From the NCBI GenBank assembly GCA_012838315.1, contig DUPM01000088.1:1-64000 (forward strand): DNA of 64,000 bases. Reading direction: 5' to 3'. Positions 1-8,894 of this stretch are shown one piece after another. Every line of letters starts with the position of its first letter. Position 1 is the first letter of the stretch. Below the pieces are notes generated by a model. That model saw only the letters and a program-made list of their open reading frames with translations, made no database searches and was not told the origin of the DNA. The translations under genes and the position numbers were made by a program. Source of the stretch: Clostridiaceae bacterium. Lineage in GTDB: Bacteria > Bacillota > Clostridia > Saccharofermentanales > Saccharofermentanaceae.

Positions 1-16
1 AATGTTCGTGTCCCAC
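1..16 (-). CDS. possible start of a CDS running off the left edge
   Basis: A GTG codon at 16-14 on the minus strand is preceded by AAGGAG with a 7-base spacer, which is the strong ribosome binding site pattern used by the other genes here. Only five codons (M-G-H-E-H) lie inside the window, so nothing can be said about the product. It would be the next minus-strand gene after the large membrane protein. The call rests only on the start signal and may be wrong. Confidence 0.3.
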
Positions 17-306
17 GAGCTTTCTCCTTCGTGTTTGCTTTAGTCACTTAACATTGTATGTGAGATTGTCCACGTGGGACATCTTTTTTATTTTCGCGTC
101 ACTTCATTTTACAATTCACCGTTTATCTTTAATTTGTACTAACAATCACAATAGAAATGATGTCTTATTCTCTCTGACAGGATAAACAGCCATATACGCC
201 AGACATAACTTGAATATCCTAATTCGCTGGATTTAATATACTCAACGGCATAGATCAGAGCGATCGCTCCGTATCGCCTCGAACAAATACTACGATATGA
301 ACCTCA
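17..306. other. intergenic region, no gene seen
   Basis: About 290 bases between the end of the large membrane-protein gene and the left-edge start signal. No frame looks like a gene. The only structure I see is a 9-base inverted repeat, TGTCCCACG at 9-17 and CGTGGGACA at 73-81, the second arm followed by a T-run on the plus strand. A weak TACAAT -10-like hexamer lies at 58-53 on the minus strand. Confidence 0.5.
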
Positions 307-3300
307 CTAATCCCAATCCCTAAACAGGCGCTTTGCCTTGCTCGAGAGTTTTTCGCCCTTTTGCTTTGAAATCTCGTTCGCCGCGGCTAGGCCAATCAGG
401 ATGAGGCCGACTAGGAGCAAGTATATCCACCAATATATCATCGCCCAAAATTCGCGTGTCATATATAGGACCAGGACGAGGAGTGTCACGGTGGCGAGGA
501 TGAACCACTGCTTACGTTTTAAAGCAAAAGATACAATCAGAATCACAAAGGCCGTGATCCCGATGATCAGAGCATCGACGATATCCGCACTGGCCATCGC
601 TGCCAATCCGGCAATGGCCAGAGACAGGCATGCCGACACGAAAACGAGCGAATTGGATACTTTGTTTTTCCATGAGATGCGGTCGATCAGCACAAAGAAT
701 CCGACGAATGCAAGCAAATTGAATTCGAGAAGAATGATGTCCGGAATATGAAGTAGCGGTTGAGCCCATACCACAACCAAGACAAAGAAACTCGCGAATG
801 TTAGCGCGATGCGGTCGGCGTATTTTGAGCGGGTCCTTTTCACAAAAGATAACGAATATAGCACGAGCAGCAAGAACGCCACCCACTGAGCATATTTACC
901 CAGCGTTAAAAGTCCGAGAGCAAAAAGTACGGACATCAGAGATGGCCAATCGATCCGATTGCGGACGGCGAGTGATTCATCTTTCCGAGAACTAAACACT
1001 CTGGGATGCATCCATCGTCCAAATAGTAGCGCTCCAATAAATACCAATGAGAATATGATAATTCCGGCCCACTGAATATTCGGATGCCCAATTTTATCGA
1101 TGCAAATTATGGATGTGACGAATATAAGGAGCATATCAAACCACGCAAATCGATGTGAAACCCCTTGTACATAGCGATAAGCCAGCACTGTCAATACGAA
1201 GAGATAAACGACCGGCGTCCAGAAAATGCTCGCGGAGATTAGGAGCGCCCCGACCATTAACGTTGTAAAGAGCGACAGCCCAACCAACCCGACGCGACCT
1301 ATGTGCCTAAGCGCCGGTGGCAAAGTCTTATCAAATGCTGTAAAAAACATCGCAATGACAGTGAATATAAACGCGGCACTTGCAGGAAAAACAAGCGTCG
1401 CCATGCCTGAATTCAAATTCATCCATAATTGCGCAGACAGCGGGAGCGATATGTATATAGACACCCCGGCTATTGCGGAATATGCAGCATTGCTTGCGGA
1501 CGGATTCAAAATTGAGGGATCACGCGACTTGAGAACGAGAATAATGCAGAGATAAATAACAGATACCCAGGCAACGACTGGAATCAGAGTATCGTTGCCT
1601 GCAGAACTCAGTGCTACCATTAAGATAGTTCCAAAGATAAGCACGGTAACGTACGAGGCTGTAGCAAGCGCACGAGGCAAGCGCAGACGTCCGGCGTAAA
1701 GCGCTGCCCAGATTCCAAACGCACACATCAGAGCAAAAAAGATGACAAAAACAAATGCGGCATCCATGTACTCGTTAAAAAAGATGAACACGGGAAAAGC
1801 CATCAAAAATATGTTTTCTGATATAAGACCTGCGGAAATGCTGGCGGATTGAGTCGAAACACCGGAAGAACGCTTTTCGAGCATGAGATAAACTAAAATG
1901 GATAAAAGTATCAGAAGCGGAATGATGCCGTCAACAAATGTCAGACCTGCTTGTCCACTCCCCTCGCCCCATCCATATATATTCGCAATGACCGCACCGA
2001 TGAAACACCAAAATGAGAACATAATATCCGATATCGGCGTACGGATAGAAAACTTGAGTTTTTTATCAGAGAAGATACATGCAGTGAAGAATAATGCCGA
2101 CAATAGGGCGAGCAGACTTCCATGGGGCAATGTCTTATGAGCAAACAAGAGTACCACACCGGAAATAAAGGTGACCGCTAATACCGGGACGAGGTAAAGA
2201 ATGAATCGCGTCTTGTTGCGATAGGCAACAAATACAAGTGCGATCATCAACACAAATAGCGCTAACAACTGCAGACCGGTCCAACCGCCTCGGAGAACCA
2301 TCGCCCCAAATTGTATGAGATATACGAGGAAGATCATCCCAGTAGTGACGACCGAAAACCATTTCCGCATTATATCCGGGAAAATACCCATTGTGCCGAC
2401 GACAGATAAAATGACGGCACTCGCAATGAACATCCACAAGGTGACCATCAAATCGCCACCTGTATAAACTCGCACAAAGCCTGTCGTCAACATTGCCGCA
2501 AAAAGAATCGTCCCCGCATAGGAGTTTTTACCTCGAAATAGTTTCGTCAAAAAGAACGGCGCGAAAACGATTGCGGCTATCCCGGGCAGCACCCCCGCCC
2601 CAGAAATCATAAGTCCGATAATGGCAATGACGACCGCATGAATGACCGCAAAAACAGGAATTCGGCGGGCAATATATTCGACCGGCAAGCGCGCGTCTCT
2701 CTTCTTCTGAATCCACTGACCGAGAAGCACCAACGCGATCGCATACACATAGAGAAGCAGAATGAAGACAGCTTTCTCGGGCCTAAACGCAGCGATCGCA
2801 AATATATACATCGCGGTCATGCAATAGAGGTATGCTTGTGCGAAATAGGCAAATTGATATTTCTTGGCGCCAATCAGACATGCCACACCCAGCACGGCAC
2901 TCGCAGCGAAGAATATCCAATAACGGCCTTCTCCATCCAGCGAAAAGTAATCACCCAGCAAATCGAAAAACCCAACAGCAAGAACGCTGATTGGCAGGAA
3001 AAATGATGCAAGCGTAAAAAACGAGACTGCCGTCTTCGGAATCTTCAGCACCTTCTCCGCAACGACAGACGCGACGAAAAAGACACCGGAAAAGGAGCAA
3101 ACCGTCAAAATACGAACGATCGGCGGGAGTATCAGCCAGGTGGTCGTCGCAAATACCGCTCCGGCCAGAATGACAAATAGAACACCGACAATCAGCAGTA
3201 TATTCATCGCATTGAACGGCTTTTGCTTTACCGTGATTGGCTGCTTTGATAACGTCTGATCTGTATTCATCGGAGTGACTGCAGGAGATAAAGATGGCAC

Positions 3301-3717
3301 CTTAGTCGTAGGCGCCACATCAGGAGCAATCGCCGAGGCTTTTGTCATTGGAGCCGCTTCAGATGTGATCGTCGCAGCCTCAGTCATTGGAGATGCTTCA
3401 GGCGCTATCGTCGGTAGCTTAGTCATCGGAAGCGAATCTTCCGCATCCGAAGTTTGAACGGTCTGATCTGCATCAATAGTCCGGTTCGTCTGAAGGGGTA
3501 CGATCGGTTGATTGCCTTTAATCAAGGCATCATACTCCTCATCGGTGATACGCTGATCTTCATGAAGTCGCTTCAGAAAACGCAAGAGACGATCGGTTTT
3601 GAATGCGTTTTTTTTAGCCTTTTGTTTATAATTTAATGTGACGATGAAAAGAATCACTATAACCACAAAAAGAAAAGGCCCGGAATTTGTCAATAAATCA
3701 AAAAATATAAATGGCAT
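307..3717 (-). CDS. giant polytopic membrane protein with SHOCT-like N-terminal segment
   Basis: Encodes 1136 residues, most of it hydrophobic helices. Residues 10-30 form one transmembrane segment. Residues about 41-68 (TDRLLRFLKR, then ITDEEYDALIKG) resemble a SHOCT-type oligomerisation motif, where a Leu-rich helix is followed by I-T-x-E-E-Y. A Thr/Pro/Ala-rich linker of four 13-residue repeats covers residues 97-148. From about residue 168 onward there are some 25-30 predicted transmembrane segments and few soluble loops, ending in a short basic tail. The layout resembles large DUF2157-type or SCO7613-type membrane proteins of Gram-positive bacteria, but I recognise no catalytic motif and assign no function. 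The ATG start at 3717 has GGAGA eight bases upstream. It lies downstream of purM on the same strand, 54 bases away. Confidence 0.8.
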   Translation of the reverse strand: MPFIFFDLLTNSGPFLFVVIVILFIVTLNYKQKAKKNAFKTDRLLRFLKRLHEDQRITDEEYDALIKGNQPIVPLQTNRTIDADQTVQTSDAEDSLPMTKLPTIAPEASPMTEAATITSEAAPMTKASAIAPDVAPTTKVPSLSPAVTPMNTDQTLSKQPITVKQKPFNAMNILLIVGVLFVILAGAVFATTTWLILPPIVRILTVCSFSGVFFVASVVAEKVLKIPKTAVSFFTLASFFLPISVLAVGFFDLLGDYFSLDGEGRYWIFFAASAVLGVACLIGAKKYQFAYFAQAYLYCMTAMYIFAIAAFRPEKAVFILLLYVYAIALVLLGQWIQKKRDARLPVEYIARRIPVFAVIHAVVIAIIGLMISGAGVLPGIAAIVFAPFFLTKLFRGKNSYAGTILFAAMLTTGFVRVYTGGDLMVTLWMFIASAVILSVVGTMGIFPDIMRKWFSVVTTGMIFLVYLIQFGAMVLRGGWTGLQLLALFVLMIALVFVAYRNKTRFILYLVPVLAVTFISGVVLLFAHKTLPHGSLLALLSALFFTACIFSDKKLKFSIRTPISDIMFSFWCFIGAVIANIYGWGEGSGQAGLTFVDGIIPLLILLSILVYLMLEKRSSGVSTQSASISAGLISENIFLMAFPVFIFFNEYMDAAFVFVIFFALMCAFGIWAALYAGRLRLPRALATASYVTVLIFGTILMVALSSAGNDTLIPVVAWVSVIYLCIILVLKSRDPSILNPSASNAAYSAIAGVSIYISLPLSAQLWMNLNSGMATLVFPASAAFIFTVIAMFFTAFDKTLPPALRHIGRVGLVGLSLFTTLMVGALLISASIFWTPVVYLFVLTVLAYRYVQGVSHRFAWFDMLLIFVTSIICIDKIGHPNIQWAGIIIFSLVFIGALLFGRWMHPRVFSSRKDESLAVRNRIDWPSLMSVLFALGLLTLGKYAQWVAFLLLVLYSLSFVKRTRSKYADRIALTFASFFVLVVVWAQPLLHIPDIILLEFNLLAFVGFFVLIDRISWKNKVSNSLVFVSACLSLAIAGLAAMASADIVDALIIGITAFVILIVSFALKRKQWFILATVTLLVLVLYMTREFWAMIYWWIYLLLVGLILIGLAAANEISKQKGEKLSSKAKRLFRDWD
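3274..3429 (-). repeat. four tandem 39-bp repeats coding a PMTK-type linker
   Basis: Residues 97-148 of the large membrane protein are four diverged 13-residue units, each beginning P-M-T-K, P-M-T-E or P-T-T-K and containing I-A-P or a similar core. The region is low in charge and rich in Pro, Thr and Ala. It separates the SHOCT-like segment from the membrane core and is probably an unstructured tether that could vary in copy number between strains. Confidence 0.75.
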
Positions 3718-3771
3718 CCCGATTCTCTCCTTTGCGATTCTTGATAGAAGCAGTTCGTTAAAATGAATAAA

Positions 3772-4944
3772 TCAATATGTAAACTGTTCTCCGTTGAACT
3801 CAATGTGCACTTGATTGCGATCGGGGGTCGAGGATACTTCAACACGTCCAACCACTTGAGCCCGAACATTGAACGACTCAGAAATTGCAATGATTTCGTC
3901 TGCCACTTCCGGCTCACAGTAAATCTCGATACGATGACCGCAATTAAAGACTTGGAACATTTCCTTGAGCGGTATCTCACCCGACTCATAAATCGTCTGA
4001 AAAATTGGCGGAAACTCGAACATATTATCTTTGACATAAGATACGCCGTGCCCGAAGTCTTTACACTTCGCCTGTCCACCGCCTGTACAATGAATAATAC
4101 CGGAAATATGCGAACGAAAACGTGGAATAATCTCAGCTAAAATCGGCAAATAAGTTCGGGTCGGCGACAGTATCGCGTCACCGACAGTCATGGTCGAACC
4201 CGGAAGAGGATCTGACAATAAGAACTTCCCGCAATAGGCTTTATCCTCTGGAATGGTCTCCGAAAGGGATTCCGGATAGGTATGAAGATATTGCTTCGAT
4301 AAAAGCATGTGTCTTGCGGCGGTCAATCCGTTCGATGAAATGCCGGAATTCTCTCGGTCTTCATAGCTCGCTTGTCCGGAAGACGAAAGTCCGACAATGA
4401 CGTGACCCGGCTTGATATTCGACGCGTTAATCACATCACTTCTCTTCATACGCACGACAATGGTGGAATCAATGATGATCGTGCGCACTAAATCGCCAAC
4501 ATCTGCCGTCTCACCGCCACACATATGTATTTTTACCCCATGCGACTCCAACGTATCTACAACGCGGTTGTAACCATCAATCACTTTCGCAATACACGCG
4601 CCATTCACACGATGAGCATTTCTACCGATCGTGTTGGATAAACTAAAGTCGTTAATAGCACCAATACAGGCTAAATCATCAGTATTCATGACCAGTGAAT
4701 CCTGTGCCAACGAGGAGAAAACCTCCGGATCTCCGGTCTCCATATACTTGAGATAACCGACGGAGGACTTGGTCCCTGCACCGTCTGCATGAATCGCCAT
4801 ACAGTAATTCTCATCTCCGGCTATATCTTCGATGAGTTTGCAGAACGCACCCGGAAAAACACCTCCGGACTGATTAGCGACCGCCTTCTTGACATCATCC
4901 TTAGTCGGTGACACGCCTCTGCTTAGATAGGATTCTGCTGACAT
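3772..4944 (-). CDS. purM: phosphoribosylformylglycinamidine cyclo-ligase (AIR synthase)
   Basis: PurM closes the imidazole ring of purine synthesis: FGAM plus ATP gives AIR. The 390-residue product has the family's N-terminal sequence (Y-L-S-R-G-V around residue 5), the A-I-H-A-D-G-A-G-T-K-S nucleotide/substrate segment, M-N-T-D-D-L-A-C and the H-M-C-G-G-E-T-A-D-V segment. At 390 residues it is longer than the E. coli form (about 345) and matches the long variants seen in Bacteroidetes and some Clostridia. Longer readings of this frame would run into the RNase P RNA; the ATG at 4944 has AGGAG seven bases upstream and is preferred over the ATG at 4950, which would leave only one base of spacing. 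The other pur genes found here (purE, N, H, D) sit 40 kb away. Confidence 0.9.
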   Translation of the reverse strand: MSAESYLSRGVSPTKDDVKKAVANQSGGVFPGAFCKLIEDIAGDENYCMAIHADGAGTKSSVGYLKYMETGDPEVFSSLAQDSLVMNTDDLACIGAINDFSLSNTIGRNAHRVNGACIAKVIDGYNRVVDTLESHGVKIHMCGGETADVGDLVRTIIIDSTIVVRMKRSDVINASNIKPGHVIVGLSSSGQASYEDRENSGISSNGLTAARHMLLSKQYLHTYPESLSETIPEDKAYCGKFLLSDPLPGSTMTVGDAILSPTRTYLPILAEIIPRFRSHISGIIHCTGGGQAKCKDFGHGVSYVKDNMFEFPPIFQTIYESGEIPLKEMFQVFNCGHRIEIYCEPEVADEIIAISESFNVRAQVVGRVEVSSTPDRNQVHIEFNGEQFTY

Positions 4945-5000
4945 ACTCATTCTCCTCTTGATGAACCGCAAGGCGGCATAATATGTAAATAACGTTATCT

Positions 5001-5343
5001 GAGTCAACCTGTAAGCCGGGTTCTGTCTTAGACGATCATCTATCTAGGCCGAACATTTCTGAACGGCTCAAGCCGCCTCCTCGAGACCTGCGGACCACAG
5101 TAGTGTCTCTCCATGGCGTTGCTCCGGGTGGGGTTTACATGGCCGAATCGTCTCCGATCCGCCGGTGGGCTCTTACCCCGCCGTTTCATCCTTACCTCTC
5201 CGAAAAGAGGCGGTTTGCTTTCTGTTGCACTTTCCTTAAAGTCGCCTTCACCGGGAGTTACCCGGCACCCTTGTCCTATGGAGCCCGGACTTTCCTCGTG
5301 AGCGCTCGTTGAAGCCCTGCCCACGCGACCGTCCGGCCGACTC
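5001..5343 (-). ncRNA. rnpB: RNase P RNA, bacterial type A
   Basis: This is the catalytic RNA that trims 5' leaders from pre-tRNAs. On the minus strand the ends GAGTCGGCC (5343-5335) and GGTTGACTC (5009-5001) pair over nine bases to form P1. The conserved segments are in order: GAGGAAAGTCCGGGCTCC, then GGGTGCCGGGTAACTCCCGG, then GTAAGGATGAAACGGCGGGG, then GTAAACCCCACCCGGAGCAA, and finally ACAGAACCCGGCTTA near the 3' end. The GAGGAAAGUCC and ACAGAAYCCGGCUUA boxes are the diagnostic core. Short ORFs in this stretch are chance readings. It has its own promoter and is followed after 56 bases by purM. Confidence 0.97.
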
Positions 5344-5356
5344 AGATAACATTCCT

Positions 5357-5385
5357 ATGATAAACAAAGCCGTCATCGATGTCTA
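5357..5385 (-). promoter_or_regulatory. sigma-A promoter of rnpB
   Basis: Minus-strand TAGACA (5385-5380), 17-base spacer, TATCAT (5362-5357). The expected start point, about 5350, lies a few bases before the mature 5' end of RNase P RNA at 5343. Confidence 0.6.
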
Positions 5386-5476
5386 GCAAAACAAACGGTT
5401 TCGGCGAATTCTCCTGCCACCGCAACATCTTCGTTCAAACACGGCAATATGCATAGAATCGCAAGTCGAAAACGCG

Positions 5477-6241
5477 CTATTGCTCCGAATCTGACGCGAT
5501 GAAATTCGTTGCGATGCAAACATTGAGCTCAGAAAAAGCATGCGTCAATTTCTCTTTGAGCATCGGCAGCACAACGCGCTCCGTCGCCTCGTGTCCGGCT
5601 ACAATGACCCGAATGCCTCTCGCTTCCAGATCCACAAGAATGTGGTGCTTAATCTCACCGGTGATCAAGACATCGCACTCTCTTTCAACCATTTCAGGAA
5701 TAACCGACGACTCAAAGGATCCGCAAGCAAGTGCTACTGTTTGAACCAAATTATTCTTTTTGGACGACAATATGATACCGTTTGAATCCAACATCTTATC
5801 GACACGATCCGCCAAATCTAAAAAGGGCATGCGAGACAATAGTCGTCCGACACGAAGATAATCCAACCGGATACAAGCACCAAACCCGATGGCCTTGGCT
5901 AATGCGTCGTTGACGCCGCCCTCCGCTTTGTCGAGGTTCGTATGCATAGCGTAAACTGTAATATTATTTTCGATGATTCTTTTGATCATCGCGCCTTGAG
6001 ATTCCGAATAATCAATCTTCAGACATGGTTCGAAAAAAATCGGATGATGCGTAATCAAAAATCTTGCATCGTTCTCAATGCACTGATCTATGACGTCCGG
6101 TGTGACATCTAAAGCGAGCATTACCTTTGAGATTGGATCTTCACGTGTGCCAACCATCAAACCAACATTGTCCCATGGCTCGGCAGATATCGTTGGCGCA
6201 ATGGTATCCAGATACTCTTCAATTTCTTTGAACGAATACAT
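5477..6241 (-). CDS. Nif3-like dinuclear metal centre protein
   Basis: A 254-residue member of the NIF3/YqfO (DUF34) family, which forms hexameric toroids with two metal ions per subunit. The metal-ligand segments L-I-T-H-H-P-I-F-F and M-H-T-N-L-D-K-A are present near residues 62 and 100, and I-V-A-G-H-E-A-T-E-R near residue 220. The length matches the short family form without the central PII-like insertion of B. subtilis YqfO (about 370 residues). The start is ATG 6241 with GGAGG seven bases upstream; the longer reading adds 21 residues with no such support. It follows trmK in a tight operon, an arrangement common in Firmicutes. The exact function of the family is unsettled. Confidence 0.9.
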   Translation of the reverse strand: MYSFKEIEEYLDTIAPTISAEPWDNVGLMVGTREDPISKVMLALDVTPDVIDQCIENDARFLITHHPIFFEPCLKIDYSESQGAMIKRIIENNITVYAMHTNLDKAEGGVNDALAKAIGFGACIRLDYLRVGRLLSRMPFLDLADRVDKMLDSNGIILSSKKNNLVQTVALACGSFESSVIPEMVERECDVLITGEIKHHILVDLEARGIRVIVAGHEATERVVLPMLKEKLTHAFSELNVCIATNFIASDSEQ

Positions 6242-6310
6242 AACAAATCCTCCAAAAACTTCCCGCATGTCTTCAAACACGCAAGTATGATTGCCAATTG
6301 ACAATCGGGC

Positions 6311-6985
6311 CTATAGAGTCTGAATCACTTTTTCAACATATTCGAGAACCGGACGCAGTTCCGGTTGACCGAGCACTTCTTTTTTTAAGGTCTTCCATCG
6401 ATCTCTGATAAACGGCTCAAAATACAAAGGGCGTTTTTCAAGAATAACCGGACCCAAAACCGCGGAGATCATATCCGTCTGATAAACCTTCCCGGTATAC
6501 ACCGCTAAAATACCGACATAGAATTTGTTTTTGTCTTCGGCAATCCGTTCGTCTCGGATTTGTATACCCTTCCGTGCCATGAACTCGCGTAATTCGCGAA
6601 AAGACCTCTGCGGTTGCAGTAAAAACTCTGCGCCCATCTCAACGGCACCCTCCGATAAAGCCTCTTCAAGAATATGCATTATCTCATATCCGCCCATCCC
6701 GGCAATCAATACGGCATCATTCGCGTGCACCTGAAGCGAACGCAGTCCGTCATTGCAGAATACTCGAGTTCTATCAGAAAGGCCCTGCTTTTCGAAATAT
6801 TTCGCTGTTCGCTCCGCAGGCAAGGCATGGATATCTGTCGCAATTACCCTATCTGCCAAGTCATTTTCTAATGCGTAAGCGGATGCGTAACCGTGATCCG
6901 AACCGACGTCGATAAAGACCTCCACCGGCCGAAGCATATTCATCAGTACATCCAATCGATTGGGCAGTTCCGTCTTCTTTATCAA
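6311..6985 (-). CDS. trmK: tRNA (adenine-N1)-methyltransferase, A22 specific
   Basis: TrmK methylates N1 of adenine 22 in tRNA using S-adenosylmethionine. The 224-residue protein opens with the family pattern P-N-R-L-D-V-L, followed by the SAM-binding motif V-F-I-D-V-G-S-D-H-G-Y, and later has L-I-A-G-M-G-G and L-Q-P-Q-R-S-F-R-E-L-R, all typical of the family. I place the start at a TTG (6985) with AGAGG seven bases upstream; an ATG at 7015 inside dnaG would add ten residues unlike the family start. The gene overlaps the end of dnaG and precedes the nif3-like gene. In most Firmicutes rpoD lies between dnaG and this gene; here it does not. Confidence 0.9.
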   Translation of the reverse strand: MIKKTELPNRLDVLMNMLRPVEVFIDVGSDHGYASAYALENDLADRVIATDIHALPAERTAKYFEKQGLSDRTRVFCNDGLRSLQVHANDAVLIAGMGGYEIMHILEEALSEGAVEMGAEFLLQPQRSFRELREFMARKGIQIRDERIAEDKNKFYVGILAVYTGKVYQTDMISAVLGPVILEKRPLYFEPFIRDRWKTLKKEVLGQPELRPVLEYVEKVIQTL

Positions 6986-6995
6986 ACAGACACCT

Positions 6996-8864
6996 CTACA
7001 TCGTATCCGGCTCATCCGGACGAATTTGTTGTCTCAGATACTTTAAATATTGCTCGATCTCACGAAGTAACGCCTGATTTCGAACACGTTCTTGGTCACT
7101 CAGATTCCCAGAAAGCGATTCAACTAGCGTCTTTTTCCTTTGTTTATAGGTTTCAAACCGAATGCGATACAGCAAGTTAATGAAGATATCTATGACTTCA
7201 TCCGTCAATGCCCCGACACTGCTTTTCATGATCATTCTCGAAAAATAATCTTTGGCGGGCTTGCCGTTCAGCGTCATGTCTGAAGAAATCTCAAGTAGTT
7301 TATTCACATCAATTTGACCTTGCGCAGCAAGCATAAACACATTAGTTGCAATCTCTCTCATATTGCCTTGCGAAAAATCTTGAGGCAATGGTCGATCCGG
7401 CAATTTTATATACGCCTCCGGCAACATGCTAATCATCCCGATAAATCGAATTTCATCGGCAGATGCATACATCGTATCAGTCGGAATGGGGGCCATATCC
7501 TGTTCGCGCTCCGCACCGCTTCTGAATCGCACCGGCTCGCTGTTTTTGCTCTGAGATTCCGTGCGCACCACCTCCTGCAAAACACTGGCCACAGAAACGC
7601 CCAAGCGCTCTGCAACCTTTCCGGCGAAACGCTCTCGATTGATAGCGTTGGTCTCCCACGAAAGAAACGTACAAGCCATCTCTTGGTAAACTCGCGGATC
7701 AAATCGGCCGTCAATGGTGCTTTGAGTCTCAGCGACTCCGATCAAATAAGCCATGACCGGCGCCGCATCTGCCGCAACGCGTCGAAATGCCTCAGCACCG
7801 TGCTCTCGAATAAATTGATCAGGATCTTTGCCATCCGGAACTCGACCAACGGACAGCCGCACCTGAAGCGTGCTTTGGGAAGCCATTTTCGCCATCAGGA
7901 GTCGAAGCCCTCGTACTGCTGCCTCTTGTCCGGCTCGGTCCGAATCGTAAAAAAGGATCAACTCCTCCGCATAACGGGATGCCAACGTCATTTGCTTTTC
8001 CGTCAAAGCCGTACCCAGTGTTGCCACAACATTCTTGACACCGGCCTGATACATCGAGATGACGTCCATATAACCTTCAACAATAATCAATGTCTTTTCT
8101 CGAACGGCTTTCGCAAAATTGAGGGCATAAAGCGTACTTTTTTTCGAGTAGACCGCAGTTTCCGGTGAATTGATATATTTAGGCATGCCATCCGTCAGAA
8201 TTGTACGCCCGCCGAATGCGATGATTTTGCCCATAGTATCGAAAATCGGAAACATCAGTCGACCACGGAAGAGATCGACACGATCGCCCCTTTTGCTCCG
8301 AGTAAAAAGTCCGCATTCGTCAATCACTTCATCGCTATAATTTTTTTCTTTCAGATATCGATAAAGTCCATCGCGCGAATCCGGTGCGTAACCCAAACCG
8401 AACGTTCGAACTGTGCTTTCAGAAAGCTCACGTTTCTTAATATAATCTTTCGCGCGAGCGCCTTGACTCGATTGTAATGATTTGTAAAAATACCTCGCCG
8501 CATCTAGCAACGCCGCGCGAATCGCGTCTCTTTTCTCCGCAACAATGCGATACCCATCATCTTGAGGTTCGGGAATCGAAACTTGAACTCTCTCCGCCAA
8601 TAGACGGATGGCTTCAGGGTAAGTGAGCTTCTCAATCTCCATGATGAAATTGATCACATTCCCGCCCTTATGACAACCGAAGCAGTAATATATCTGCTTG
8701 GTGATTGAAACAGAAAAAGAGGGCGTGTCTTCGGAATGAAACGGGCACAGACCAAATTGATTCTGCCCGCTTGTCTTCGTAAAACGCACGTATTCGCCAA
8801 CCACAGACACAATGTCACTGCGGGCGACGACCTCCTCAATAATGTTCTCTGGAATCCCTGTCAC
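6996..8864 (-). CDS. dnaG: DNA primase
   Basis: DnaG makes the RNA primers for lagging-strand synthesis. The 622-residue product has the N-terminal CHC2 zinc ribbon (Cys40, His43, Cys61, Cys64), the RNA polymerase core, and the TOPRIM fold with I-I-V-E-G-Y-M-D-V near residue 260 and F-Y-D-S-D-R-A-G near residue 310. The C-terminal third is the less conserved DnaB-interacting region. The start is a GTG at 8864 preceded by AGGTGG with a short spacer. It lies between an HD-domain gene (30 bases upstream) and trmK, which begins inside the last codons of dnaG. Confidence 0.97.
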   Translation of the reverse strand: MTGIPENIIEEVVARSDIVSVVGEYVRFTKTSGQNQFGLCPFHSEDTPSFSVSITKQIYYCFGCHKGGNVINFIMEIEKLTYPEAIRLLAERVQVSIPEPQDDGYRIVAEKRDAIRAALLDAARYFYKSLQSSQGARAKDYIKKRELSESTVRTFGLGYAPDSRDGLYRYLKEKNYSDEVIDECGLFTRSKRGDRVDLFRGRLMFPIFDTMGKIIAFGGRTILTDGMPKYINSPETAVYSKKSTLYALNFAKAVREKTLIIVEGYMDVISMYQAGVKNVVATLGTALTEKQMTLASRYAEELILFYDSDRAGQEAAVRGLRLLMAKMASQSTLQVRLSVGRVPDGKDPDQFIREHGAEAFRRVAADAAPVMAYLIGVAETQSTIDGRFDPRVYQEMACTFLSWETNAINRERFAGKVAERLGVSVASVLQEVVRTESQSKNSEPVRFRSGAEREQDMAPIPTDTMYASADEIRFIGMISMLPEAYIKLPDRPLPQDFSQGNMREIATNVFMLAAQGQIDVNKLLEISSDMTLNGKPAKDYFSRMIMKSSVGALTDEVIDIFINLLYRIRFETYKQRKKTLVESLSGNLSDQERVRNQALLREIEQYLKYLRQQIRPDEPDTM

Positions 8865-8894
8865 AACAACCCCACCTATTTCAACAGAGTAAAA

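Noticed and set aside
5040-5324. Overlapping ORFs on both strands at 5040-5324
   Set aside because: They lie wholly inside the RNase P RNA, whose conserved core and P1 helix explain the sequence.
7314-8168. 284-codon plus-strand ORF
   Set aside because: Antisense to dnaG; the protein has no recognisable pattern and dnaG is certain.
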